Shown piece after piece: positions 15,932 through 22,791 of a stretch of 22,968 bases of DNA (position 1 is the stretch's first letter; the number at the start of each line of letters is the position of its first letter). The stretch is from contig JACQHV010000055.1 in NCBI GenBank assembly GCA_016198885.1, positions 1 to 22,968 on the forward strand, in the 5' to 3' direction. This DNA comes from Gammaproteobacteria bacterium (GTDB lineage: Bacteria; Pseudomonadota; Gammaproteobacteria; Eutrophobiales; Eutrophobiaceae). Made by a program: the position numbers and the translations under genes. Under the pieces are notes generated by a model. It searched no databases, was not told where the DNA came from, and saw nothing but the letters and a program-made list of their open reading frames with translations.

Positions 15932-17373
15932 AACAGGTCATTTATATCGCAAGGAAATGCAGACAATTCACCTCTGTATATCTCAAGGCGATATGGAATT
16001 CATCTGTCAAAATTTATGGGCAGATTATCAGCATGGTAAAAAAATATTGGCCAGTCATCCTGAATTATCTCAGGCAAAAACGGCGTGAATACATAATACT
16101 CTGTTCACAGATTATTGCTCAGATAAAACACTATTCGCAGAATTGCGCACACTATATCAGAATAAAATGGCCCATATTCATACAATTCTGTTGGCGAATC
16201 GCCAAACAGATAAAACAGAACTCTCAAACCTGTAGCAAGACACTCTGGCGAGTCTCAGTAAAACTCTTTCAATGGATCGCGGTTCAGATAAAACGTTTAT
16301 TGCAGGGTTGCCTGATCCTCATCAAGATACTCTGGTACAAATTCATAAAATTCTGCAGGTGGATAGCCAATCAGGTAATACGCTTCATACAAAGCTGCTT
16401 GAAAACCATTTGGGCATTATGGTGCATATTTGCAAAACTCTGTGGGTGGATAGTCAATCAGATAATACGATTAGTACGCGACAGTCTGAAAACTATCAGG
16501 GAAAAGTGGCCGCCTGTAAAGGATCGATTGTATCAATATATTCAACTTACACGTCTGAATAAACCAATCGGCATCTTCCTCCTGCTCTGGCCCACTTTGT
16601 GGGCGTTATGGATTGCTGCGGAAGGTGTCCCTGATCTGCAAATATTGTATATCTTTATACTGGGAGTCGTCCTGATGCGATCAGCGGGATGTGTCATTAA
16701 CGATCTTGCAGACCGCAATCTTGACATCCATGTTGCACGTACCCAGAACCGGCCCATCGCCGCCGGTAAGATCATGCCACAGGAAGCCATGGTGGTTGTT
16801 GCCATATTGATTTTCAGTTCACTTATATTGGTCCTGAATCTCAACCCGCTTACCCTGAAGCTGTCAGTTGTGGCCGTTGTTCTGGCCATTATCTATCCCT
16901 TCATGAAGCGCTATACCTATCTGCCACAGTTTTTCCTGGGCCTGGCCTTTGGTTGGGCAGTACCGATGGCATTTGCCGCTCAGACCAATACCCTGCCGCT
17001 GGTCGCCTGGCTCCTGTTGTTTACGACTGTACTATGGGCAGTAGTCTATGACACGATGTATGCGATGGTGGATCGGGAAGATGATATCAAGGCGGGAATC
17101 AAATCCACTGCTATCCTGTTTGAAGATGCAGACCGGGTAATCATCGGTGTTATTCAGTTGCTGGTCCTGTTTGCATTAGTTATGGTTGGAAACAGTTCGG
17201 AATTGGGGAAATATTATTACGCGGGAATTGCCATTGCAGCCGTGCTCTCGATCTATCAACAATTCCTGATCAAAGATAGAATACCTGAACATTGCTTCAC
17301 GGCCTTTTTAAACAGCAACTGGTTTGGAGCAACAGTATTTACCGGGGTTTTCCTACATTATCATTTTAATTAA
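15916..17373 (+). CDS. ubiA: UbiA 4-hydroxybenzoate polyprenyltransferase with a 7-repeat N-terminal extension
   Basis: Residues about 204-485 are a complete UbiA, the integral-membrane enzyme that prenylates 4-hydroxybenzoate. They contain LNKPIGIFLLLWPTLWALW, the first Asp-rich motif NDLADRNLD (262-270), NRPIAAGK, YPFMKRYTYLPQ and the second motif DREDDIKAGIKSTAILF (from 386), closely following E. coli UbiA (290 residues). The frame continues upstream for about 200 more residues without a stop, built of 29-residue repeats (separate entry). ATG 15916 lies inside the ubiC 3' end and has no clear ribosome-binding site. TTG 16528, preceded by AAGGA (16519-16523), could give a normal 281-residue UbiA. 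Both products are possible. ubiC-ubiA adjacency supports the function; the role of the extension is unknown. Confidence 0.93.
   Translation: MHKYIKQVIYIARKCRQFTSVYLKAIWNSSVKIYGQIISMVKKYWPVILNYLRQKRREYIILCSQIIAQIKHYSQNCAHYIRIKWPIFIQFCWRIAKQIKQNSQTCSKTLWRVSVKLFQWIAVQIKRLLQGCLILIKILWYKFIKFCRWIANQVIRFIQSCLKTIWALWCIFAKLCGWIVNQIIRLVRDSLKTIREKWPPVKDRLYQYIQLTRLNKPIGIFLLLWPTLWALWIAAEGVPDLQILYIFILGVVLMRSAGCVINDLADRNLDIHVARTQNRPIAAGKIMPQEAMVVVAILIFSSLILVLNLNPLTLKLSVVAVVLAIIYPFMKRYTYLPQFFLGLAFGWAVPMAFAAQTNTLPLVAWLLLFTTVLWAVVYDTMYAMVDREDDIKAGIKSTAILFEDADRVIIGVIQLLVLFALVMVGNSSELGKYYYAGIAIAAVLSIYQQFLIKDRIPEHCFTAFLNSNWFGATVFTGVFLHYHFN
15925..16524 (+). repeat. Seven tandem repeats of about 29 codons in the ubiA N-terminus
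   Basis: Units are UbiA residues 4-32, 33-61, 62-90, 91-116 (26 long), 117-145, 146-174 and 175-203. Column by column: Gln at 8 in units 3-7, Cys at 2 in units 3, 4, 6, 7, Cys at 16 in units 3-6, Trp at 4 in units 5-7, Trp at 24 in units 1, 3, 5, 6, 7, Gln at 14 in units 1 and 3-6, and Leu/Ile at 20 throughout. The last units read like FCRWIANQVIRF and LCGWIVNQIIRL. At DNA level units 6 and 7 (from 16351 and 16438) share about 27 of their first 32 bases; older units are similar mainly in protein. Twenty-nine residues equal about eight helical turns, so one face would stay in register along a continuous amphipathic helix. Confidence 0.85.
16519..16530 (+). promoter_or_regulatory. Internal ribosome-binding site and TTG start for a short UbiA
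   Basis: AAGGA (16519-16523) stands four bases before an in-frame TTG (16528-16530). It lies exactly where the repeats end and the conserved UbiA core begins. Initiation here would yield a 281-residue protein of standard length. Confidence 0.4.
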
Positions 17374-17376
17374 ATA

Positions 17377-18258
17377 ATGCGTTTTAACTCATTTCTTTTA
17401 ATCGCAGGCGTGTTCATGCTCTGTAATCTTGCTGCAGAAACAGCTGAAGATCCGGTTCAACATGAATGCAAAAGGATCTCCGACAAACTTGCCAGCGTAG
17501 ATTATCAGGAATGTCTGGACCGGAAATTTGAACTGACCGGAGGACGTTCTGTAAAAGATGCACCAATTCTGATTAAGGAATATCCCCCCTTGCCAGAGCG
17601 TCGCACCCCCATTGGCCGGGTCTTATTATTCGGTGGTATCCATGGAGATGAATATTCATCGGTCAGTATCGTGTTCAAATGGATGAACATCCTCGATCAA
17701 CACCATTCCGGTCTGTTTCACTGGCATATTGTGCCATTACTCAATCCTGATGGTTTGTTACAGGAAAATTCACAGCGAGGTAATGCCAATGGCGTAGATC
17801 TCAACCGTAATTTCCCTACGTCAAACTGGGAGGAGGAATCAGAACGTTACTGGACTGAAAAAACAGATCGGAATCCACGACGCTATCCCGGAGAAAACGC
17901 TCTAAGCGAACCAGAAGCCCAGTGGCTTGTGAAAGAGATCGAAAGCTTCAAACCTGATGTTATCGTAACGATTCATGCCCCGCACGGCGTGGTCGATTAT
18001 GATGGCCCCCCGGACGGGCCATACAAACTTGGTCGATTATATCTGGGACTTCTCGGGACCTACCCTGGCTCACTGGGCCGTTACGCTGGGATACAAAAAC
18101 AAATTTCAGTTGTAACTGTCGAATTACCTTATTCAGGTATTATGCCTAAACCGGGCGAGATATCTGATATCTGGAAAGATCTCATAAACTGGCTGATAAG
18201 GCATCTTCCTGCAAATACCCAGACTGCGGAACATGCTTATGAAACTGATCCCTCATAA
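17377..18258 (+). CDS. Exported M14-family zinc carboxypeptidase (MpaA-like)
   Basis: This 293-residue protein has an N-terminal hydrophobic segment (FLLIAGVFMLCNLAAET) that looks like a signal peptide. The M14 zinc site is visible: His89 and Glu92 in GGIHGDEYSS, His200 in VTIHAPHG, with Asn143-Arg144 (VDLNRNFP) for substrate carboxylate and catalytic Glu249 (VTVELPYSG). Family members such as MpaA cleave the gamma-D-glutamyl-diaminopimelate bond of murein peptides; export suggests a periplasmic cell-wall role here. It begins three bases after the ubiA stop and overlaps the converging L,D-transpeptidase gene by 22 bases. The exact substrate is inferred. Confidence 0.88.
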   Translation: MRFNSFLLIAGVFMLCNLAAETAEDPVQHECKRISDKLASVDYQECLDRKFELTGGRSVKDAPILIKEYPPLPERRTPIGRVLLFGGIHGDEYSSVSIVFKWMNILDQHHSGLFHWHIVPLLNPDGLLQENSQRGNANGVDLNRNFPTSNWEEESERYWTEKTDRNPRRYPGENALSEPEAQWLVKEIESFKPDVIVTIHAPHGVVDYDGPPDGPYKLGRLYLGLLGTYPGSLGRYAGIQKQISVVTVELPYSGIMPKPGEISDIWKDLINWLIRHLPANTQTAEHAYETDPS

Positions 18259-19448
18259 ACAATTTTCCACTTGCCATCCCGATCTCTCCGCCAATACTGT
18301 CGTTTAACAAAACGTCTGTGAACATTATCACTCTGGTAATCCTGATCAAATGTTACGACCAGTACACCTGGTTCACCTGGGTATAAAAACATACTGGTAT
18401 CTGAAATATTAACCCTGATAAAACTTTTTGAGGGGGTGACATGACGTTTATATTCAACCCAGCTCTTGTAATCCTTGCCGAGACCAGAATAATCCTTGGC
18501 ATAGTGACGTAAATAGAGTTCAACATCACGGCTTTCCCAGTCACTACGCCATTGTTCTATAAATTGCATGTAATCCCGCTGGCTGGCCTGCCATTCCTCA
18601 ACTGAAATCCATTTGATGTCCTGCGCAAGCAGTACCGGTGTTTTCCCTGCCTGCAAATAGGGAGACAAAGTATTCAAATCCTGATTACTGAGAATGACAC
18701 ATCCATCACTGTCTCGTGGCGGTCTGCTGTATGTATCGGCGGGTGTGCCATGCAGCCAGATCCCATAACCGGTGCGATTTTGACGCTTATCCCAGACATT
18801 CGGATAATCAATAGGAAAAGCACCATCACCATAAAAATCCGGCAATTGATCAGGATCGATAAATCCTTCTACAAAGTAAACACCAATTGGCGTTTTCTGA
18901 TCGCCTTCTTCATATTTACCAATGCCGTTCTTGCCAATTGAAACATAAAAATCACTTATTAGACGCGGGATCCCCTTGTGATTCTGGAAGAGATAAAGCC
19001 GGGAAGCATGCAAGTCAACTGTAATAACATATTCCTGTTCATTACTCAGTTGCACAAGAAACTCTGGAATCTTGTCTTCATCCGGGGGAGCAAGGTGGTG
19101 TTGCCAGCGTGCGCGGGCCTCATCTCTCAACGCTGAGATATATTCATGATGCAGTTCAGAATAATTACCAAAATCCCTGATCGGCCGGCTGCGTGCGAGC
19201 AACAGGTCAGCATAGATCAATTGTGCCAGTTTGAAATCCGGTTTTACTTTTACGAGATGTTTTAAATCGGCAAGGGCAAGATTAAGCTGATTATCCTTGA
19301 TATTTTCCAACGCATTGATCAGCATGGTTTCATAGTGATGATCAATATTATTTGCCGGAATTATCTGGGATACCAGATCATGGGCAAACAACCATGCTGG
19401 AGAAAACACCAGCAAAAGCAATATTATTCTTACCTTCCCCATAGGCAT
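18237..19448 (-). CDS. L,D-transpeptidase (YkuD) with C-terminal Cds6-type NTF2-like domain
   Basis: This 403-residue exported protein has a signal peptide (residues 1-22, ending WLFA). It then has a short helical TPR-like segment, a YkuD catalytic domain and an NTF2-like tail. The active site reads WLHGTPADTY (His233) and DSDGCVILSNQDL (Cys250). The C-terminal domain (from about residue 298, WRSDWESRDVELYLRHYAKD) is the kind annotated with Cds6-family L,D-transpeptidases. These enzymes form 3-3 peptidoglycan crosslinks or attach or release envelope proteins. It lies 22 bases downstream of a TPR gene with the same tail domain, probably in one operon. ATG 19448 or 19442 could be the start. Confidence 0.92.
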   Translation of the reverse strand: MPMGKVRIILLLLVFSPAWLFAHDLVSQIIPANNIDHHYETMLINALENIKDNQLNLALADLKHLVKVKPDFKLAQLIYADLLLARSRPIRDFGNYSELHHEYISALRDEARARWQHHLAPPDEDKIPEFLVQLSNEQEYVITVDLHASRLYLFQNHKGIPRLISDFYVSIGKNGIGKYEEGDQKTPIGVYFVEGFIDPDQLPDFYGDGAFPIDYPNVWDKRQNRTGYGIWLHGTPADTYSRPPRDSDGCVILSNQDLNTLSPYLQAGKTPVLLAQDIKWISVEEWQASQRDYMQFIEQWRSDWESRDVELYLRHYAKDYSGLGKDYKSWVEYKRHVTPSKSFIRVNISDTSMFLYPGEPGVLVVTFDQDYQSDNVHRRFVKRQYWRRDRDGKWKIVYEGSVS

Positions 19449-19470
19449 ATTTACTTTATCTATTATAAAA

Positions 19471-20457
19471 TCATTTAATCTGTTCTTGAAGAATTAACCA
19501 TCGATTATTCTGCTTGCGCATCAATAAGGTCTTCAAGACCCTGTCATCAAATGCATCAGACTGATAGTGTTGAATGATATTTACCTGTGCATGTTCATTC
19601 CCATGCATTAATACCGTCGGCTGTATGACGCTAACCTTGATAAACTTTGGCGTCCGTAAACGTATCTGCCGTTGTTCCACCCATGTATCTCTGGATATAT
19701 CGCCTGCCGGTGTAAATTCATCAGCATAATAAGACAAATAGGTATCCACATCCTGCCTTGACCAGGCATCTGCCCAGTTATTGACAGTTTTTATGATGGT
19801 TTCCTTTATCTGTGGATCCCCATCCTGTGTTATGCCGGGGACAGGTTCCGGTGCGGAAACTGTTGCGACCAAGTTTTCACTTACAGATTGCACTGGTTCC
19901 CCGGCGGTCTTGTTTTCTGCTACCTCAACCTTTTCCGCAGGTGTTGGCACTGAAAATAATTCACTGATTAGAGATAATTTTTCCCGCGCTGTTTCATTAC
20001 TTTGATCGAGCTCCAATGCCTGATTATAGGCCTGACTGGCCATCTTGGCATAGATATCCCCCATATTTTCATGGGCAGTGGCGTAACTGGGGTGAGTATT
20101 AATGGCCTCCTGCAGGGCTTCTTCAGCCTTTTCATACTGTCCTTGTGCAGCATAAACAACAGCGAGATTATTATAAGGTTCAGGTAAATCCGGATGTTCC
20201 CTGGTCAACTCCAGAAATATCTGCTCGGCCTTGGCAAGATCATTCATTTTGGTCAAAATTAATCCTTTAATAAACCGGGCTTCAATACTCTTGCTGTCTT
20301 TGGCGAGAAATTCATCCGTAATGGATAAGGCCTGCTGCAGATCACCGTGTGCGATTAATGATTGAGCCTCTCTCAGTTCAGTATTGGCCGAGACGTGTTG
20401 CGACAATACTGATAGAAGTAGAGTAATAAATAAAATCAGCTTTCCAGAATTTGTCAT
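19471..20457 (-). CDS. Exported TPR protein with Cds6-type NTF2-like domain
   Basis: This 328-residue protein has a signal peptide (cleavage likely after HVSA). About four tetratricopeptide repeats follow over residues 25-165, for example PEPYNNLAVVYAAQGQYEKA and ATAHENMGDIYAKM. A Pro/Val/Glu-rich linker comes next, then a C-terminal NTF2-like domain starting WADAWSRQDVDTYLSYYADE. That domain is clearly paralogous to the tail of the neighbouring L,D-transpeptidase. TPR modules mediate protein contacts, so it may be an accessory or scaffold for the transpeptidase in the periplasm. This is inferred from shared domain and adjacency. The ribosome-binding site is weak. Confidence 0.88.
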   Translation of the reverse strand: MTNSGKLILFITLLLSVLSQHVSANTELREAQSLIAHGDLQQALSITDEFLAKDSKSIEARFIKGLILTKMNDLAKAEQIFLELTREHPDLPEPYNNLAVVYAAQGQYEKAEEALQEAINTHPSYATAHENMGDIYAKMASQAYNQALELDQSNETAREKLSLISELFSVPTPAEKVEVAENKTAGEPVQSVSENLVATVSAPEPVPGITQDGDPQIKETIIKTVNNWADAWSRQDVDTYLSYYADEFTPAGDISRDTWVEQRQIRLRTPKFIKVSVIQPTVLMHGNEHAQVNIIQHYQSDAFDDRVLKTLLMRKQNNRWLILQEQIK

Positions 20458-20521
20458 TTTATTCTAGCCATCCGTTTCTTCCGTCAATTTAACTGATATT
20501 TCTCCCATGGTATTACACTAA

Positions 20522-20565
20522 TGGAGCCCCGAGAGGGAATCGAACCCCCAACAGGTGATTACAAA
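20522..20565 (-). other. 3' half of a tRNA gene: candidate integration scar (att site)
   Basis: Read on the minus strand, this gives an anticodon-loop end, a 3' anticodon-stem strand and a short variable loop. A canonical T arm follows (GGGGG, TTCGATT, CCCTC with all pairs, one G-U), then a 7-base acceptor strand TCGGGGC, discriminator T and encoded CCA at 20524-20522. Nothing pairing with the anticodon-stem or acceptor strands follows to the right (20566 on), so the 5' half is absent. Tyrosine-recombinase elements often insert in tRNA genes and leave such a 3' piece at one end. The direction predicts that an element begins here and extends right, with the intact tRNA at its far end. Confidence 0.65.
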
Positions 20566-20826
20566 TATTAAGAATCAAATTAACGGCCATAAATGACAAT
20601 TCTATACAACAAGGTAATCAATGTGTTAGCAAAATGTGATTGCTGTCAGTGTTCGTTGTGTTTTGCTATTTGTTGCGAGTTACTCCCCCACTAGTCCCCC
20701 ATGACAGAGCCTAGGGGTTGGATCGTCGGCAGGCCGGGTATGGCAAATGGAGTCCTCTAGCTGTACGGCTATACACACGCTCCCCCAATCCAGTGCTAGA
20801 CTTACAGCATCTATTGAGGCCAGAAC
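20566..20826. promoter_or_regulatory. Gene-free stretch after the tRNA scar with a possible extended -10
   Basis: No gene is visible. A pair of CCCCCA blocks flanks CTAGT (20686-20701), conceivably part of a recombinase-binding region. TGCTAGACT at 20794-20802 fits an extended -10 (TGn plus TAGACT) for the membrane-protein gene starting at 20827; no clear -35 is seen. Confidence 0.3.
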
Positions 20827-21612
20827 ATGAAAATCAATATATTTGAAGGTGCGCGCCGGATTGCGAAGTTGGTAACAGTGTTATTGGTTTGTGTATGGGG
20901 TTGGGTACTACTAACGGTAACAACACCTAACGTCAGCGTCACGTACCTGATTAAGCAGCCGGGAGATGTACCAATTCGTCTTGAAGATAAAGACTGTAGT
21001 GATGAAAACCTCAAAGAAAGTAAGGAGGTCTACACAAGAAATGGGCGCAACGTTTGGGTAACTCTGTGTATAGCAGCTACCGCAGAAAAATTTGCACAAT
21101 GGATTGTAGCTAACAAAGACAAAAAAGGAACGCCTGAGTTTGAAACGGTGGCTAACGCCTATCGTATTACGAGGCAAAATAGATCATGGACATCAACCGA
21201 TCCAGAATTTGAGACTGTCGCAGAGGCGTTTAATATTGCGGAAGATATTCCTCCACCTCCAGAAGGGTTTGTGCTTGATGAACCAATTGCAAGAACACAA
21301 CCAAGATTTGTGTTTGAAGATTCTGGGTATCCATCTTCATCTTGGAGAAATGATCCAATCTATTTCACTTTTGAGGATGCTCAAGTAGGTGCGTTTGTGA
21401 TTCCTCTAGCCGACGAGGATTGGATCGAAAGTCAATGGTGGTCAAACTGGTGGTCAAAACGTTGGGGAAAAATTAAGGAAAATGGGCTGATACTTATTGG
21501 GGGACTTGCGTTCTTCTGGGGATTCGTGTTGGCAACCGGTTGGATCGTCCGGGGATTTCTTGGTATTCCGATGGGGCAAGATCGAAAGCCTGACACGGAT
21601 TCAACGCATTAG
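20827..21612 (+). CDS. Two-TM membrane protein of unknown function
   Basis: This 261-residue protein has a membrane segment near residues 14-33 (LVTVLLVCVWGWVLLTVT). A large probably periplasmic part with two Cys follows, then a Trp-rich stretch (WIESQWWSNWWSKRW), a second membrane segment near 217-238 and the ending GWIVRGFLGIPMGQD. Within it, GTPEFETVANAYR and DPEFETVAEAFN form an internal direct repeat. The beginning NIFEGARRI and this ending recall hypothetical membrane proteins of proteobacteria, from memory only. GAGG seven bases before the ATG supports the start. It is the first gene right of the tRNA scar. No function is proposed. Confidence 0.85.
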   Translation: MKINIFEGARRIAKLVTVLLVCVWGWVLLTVTTPNVSVTYLIKQPGDVPIRLEDKDCSDENLKESKEVYTRNGRNVWVTLCIAATAEKFAQWIVANKDKKGTPEFETVANAYRITRQNRSWTSTDPEFETVAEAFNIAEDIPPPPEGFVLDEPIARTQPRFVFEDSGYPSSSWRNDPIYFTFEDAQVGAFVIPLADEDWIESQWWSNWWSKRWGKIKENGLILIGGLAFFWGFVLATGWIVRGFLGIPMGQDRKPDTDSTH

Positions 21613-21668
21613 TATAACAACTCTGATAAAACCGCGCACACGCCCACCTAAAACATAAGGGTTATCTG

Positions 21669-21812
21669 TTGTCCACATTTTTTGGGGTACTACTACCAGG
21701 CATCCTCTGTATTGTAAATGGATGTACGTCGTTAGTGGGATTTAGCAGTAGGGATACAGTGCCCCATACGGCCTTGTTGTCTTGTTGTATGGATGCACAG
21801 CCGTTTACCTAA
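21669..21812 (+). CDS. 47-residue predicted lipoprotein
   Basis: A TTG start at 21669 has AAGGG seven bases upstream. The product begins (M)STFFGVLLPGILCIVNGC: a short hydrophobic stretch ending in a lipobox-like VNGC, so Cys19 could be lipidated. The remaining 28 residues include a CC pair and no recognised domain. It follows the membrane-protein gene by 56 bases. Small size and TTG start leave doubt, but ribosome-binding site and lipobox coincide. Confidence 0.5.
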   Translation: MSTFFGVLLPGILCIVNGCTSLVGFSSRDTVPHTALLSCCMDAQPFT

Positions 21813-21838
21813 GAGTTGTTAGGTTATGAAATAAATCA

Positions 21839-22036
21839 ATGGTATACAAAAAAAGGATTGTTAACGCCCCGGCCAGAAACGAAAACCTAAACGCTGGATC
21901 GTGTGCTAAAGCAGTAGCTACCCTCATCGCGCTACCTGGTTTTATTTCTATTTTTTTATATTTTTTATACACCATCTACTACTGTCGACTACCAATCGAC
22001 TACCACGCGAGGAAGACATGCTTATTTCTGGTATGA
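21839..22036 (+). CDS. Possible 65-residue membrane peptide
   Basis: The frame encodes a basic N-terminus (MVYKKRIVNAPARNE) and one hydrophobic segment (ATLIALPGFISIFLYFLYTI). There is no convincing ribosome-binding site: the nearest AGG is about 14 bases from the ATG. It may be a real small gene of the accessory region or a chance frame. Confidence 0.3.
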   Translation: MVYKKRIVNAPARNENLNAGSCAKAVATLIALPGFISIFLYFLYTIYYCRLPIDYHARKTCLFLV

Positions 22037-22097
22037 GGAAAGGAATATGCTAGCGGTTCAGGAGTCCCTTAAGTTAGACCAATAGAGTCTCATCCTG

Positions 22098-22580
22098 TTA
22101 TGGAAATAAGCAGCCTACCGTGCAGTCACTCTTACCACCAAACAGAGTGTTTACATCCGGCCCATTTTGGTTACCTCCGACTTTTGGGACAGTTCGCTCA
22201 AGACGACCACATCCATCGTAGTATTGGACAGAATTTTGGGTTTCTACTCTTTGGCGCTTATGCTCCGGACATGTAGGTTGGCTTTGATAGGTTGGTTGAT
22301 CTTGATAGGTGGGCCTTACATCCCTGCTAATACCATAATTTGGCTGCATTGTATTGCCACTACACAATGGATTGCCACTACACAATGGATTGCCACTATC
22401 AGAAAATGACTGTAGAACAGTGCATGCGTATTGATTACCATTTAAGCATTCTCTTTGTGCACGATTATAGTCAAACATATCCTGCACACTTGGTATTTGT
22501 GAAAAGTCAGTCGAATAGGAATGCAATGGTAAAAATATAAAGGAAAAAATGGATATTACTAAAAGTGTTTTGAGCCTCAC
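22098..22580 (-). CDS. Secreted Cys-rich protein with short repeats
   Basis: From GTG 22580, with AGGGG seven bases upstream, the product has 160 residues. It has a clear signal peptide (VRLKTLLVISIFSFIFLPLHSYS). The mature part contains seven or more Cys, a repeated SGNPLC hexapeptide and a Gln/Pro/Tyr-rich stretch (PTYQDQPTYQSQPTC). A longer TTG start at 22637 would place 19 non-signal-like residues in front and lacks a ribosome-binding site. A minus-strand TATAAT at 22631-22626 is a candidate -10. It is convergent with the plus-strand genes to its left. No family recognised; an exported accessory protein. Confidence 0.7.
   Translation of the reverse strand: MRLKTLLVISIFSFIFLPLHSYSTDFSQIPSVQDMFDYNRAQRECLNGNQYACTVLQSFSDSGNPLCSGNPLCSGNTMQPNYGISRDVRPTYQDQPTYQSQPTCPEHKRQRVETQNSVQYYDGCGRLERTVPKVGGNQNGPDVNTLFGGKSDCTVGCLFP
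22353..22399 (+). repeat. 18-base tandem repeat, about 2.6 copies
   Basis: ATTGCCACTACACAATGG occurs at 22353-22370 and 22371-22388, followed by the first ten bases again. It lies in frame within the secreted-protein gene on the other strand and encodes the SGNPLC hexapeptide repeat, so copy-number change would keep the frame. Confidence 0.9.
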
Positions 22581-22625
22581 GGCAATTCCCCTAGAGTTTC
22601 CCCCTAGTGAATAATTTATCCTGTA

Positions 22626-22631
22626 ATTATA
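22626..22631 (-). promoter_or_regulatory. Candidate -10 of the secreted-protein gene
   Basis: Minus strand TATAAT, 45 bases before the GTG start; no good -35 partner is visible. Confidence 0.35.
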
Positions 22632-22662
22632 GTTCAATAATTAAGCAATAACAGGTGTAGTC

Positions 22663-22791
22663 ATGGATGACCTATTGCACATAAAAATGCAACCACTCGA
22701 GGACAAGGGCAACGTCACTATACTCATCCAGCAATATTCAGAGCGCGACATCCTTGGCCCACATAATGGAATTGATAGGGTTGCTTTATAA
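22663..22791 (+). CDS. Possible 42-residue peptide
   Basis: The ATG at 22663 has AGGTG five bases upstream. The product starts MDDLLHIKMQPLEDKGNVTI, hydrophilic with no recognised family. Its 3' part overlaps the convergent small gene at 22724-22924 by 68 bases, so at most one of the two may be well conserved. Confidence 0.3.
   Translation: MDDLLHIKMQPLEDKGNVTILIQQYSERDILGPHNGIDRVAL

Noticed and set aside
16272..16562. Alternative 96-codon frame inside the ubiA repeats.
   Set aside because: The 29-residue periodicity with conserved Cys, Gln and Trp appears in the ubiA frame; this frame shows only the echo of the DNA repeat (VDSQSGNT and VDSQSDNT).
20466..20487. TTGACG and TAGAAT on the minus strand before the TPR gene as a promoter.
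   Set aside because: Spacing is 15 bases and the -10 lies only three bases from the ATG, so transcription would begin inside the start codon.
20522..20565. 3' end of a tmRNA (ssrA) or a complete tRNA.
   Set aside because: The discriminator is T rather than the A of tmRNA, and no 5' acceptor or anticodon-stem strand follows to the right, so only a tRNA 3' half is supported. The isotype cannot be fixed.
22167..22540. Plus-strand frames 22167-22409 and 22340-22540.
   Set aside because: They are antisense to the secreted protein, whose signal peptide and ribosome-binding site make the minus strand the coding one; their repeats just mirror the 18-base tandem repeat.
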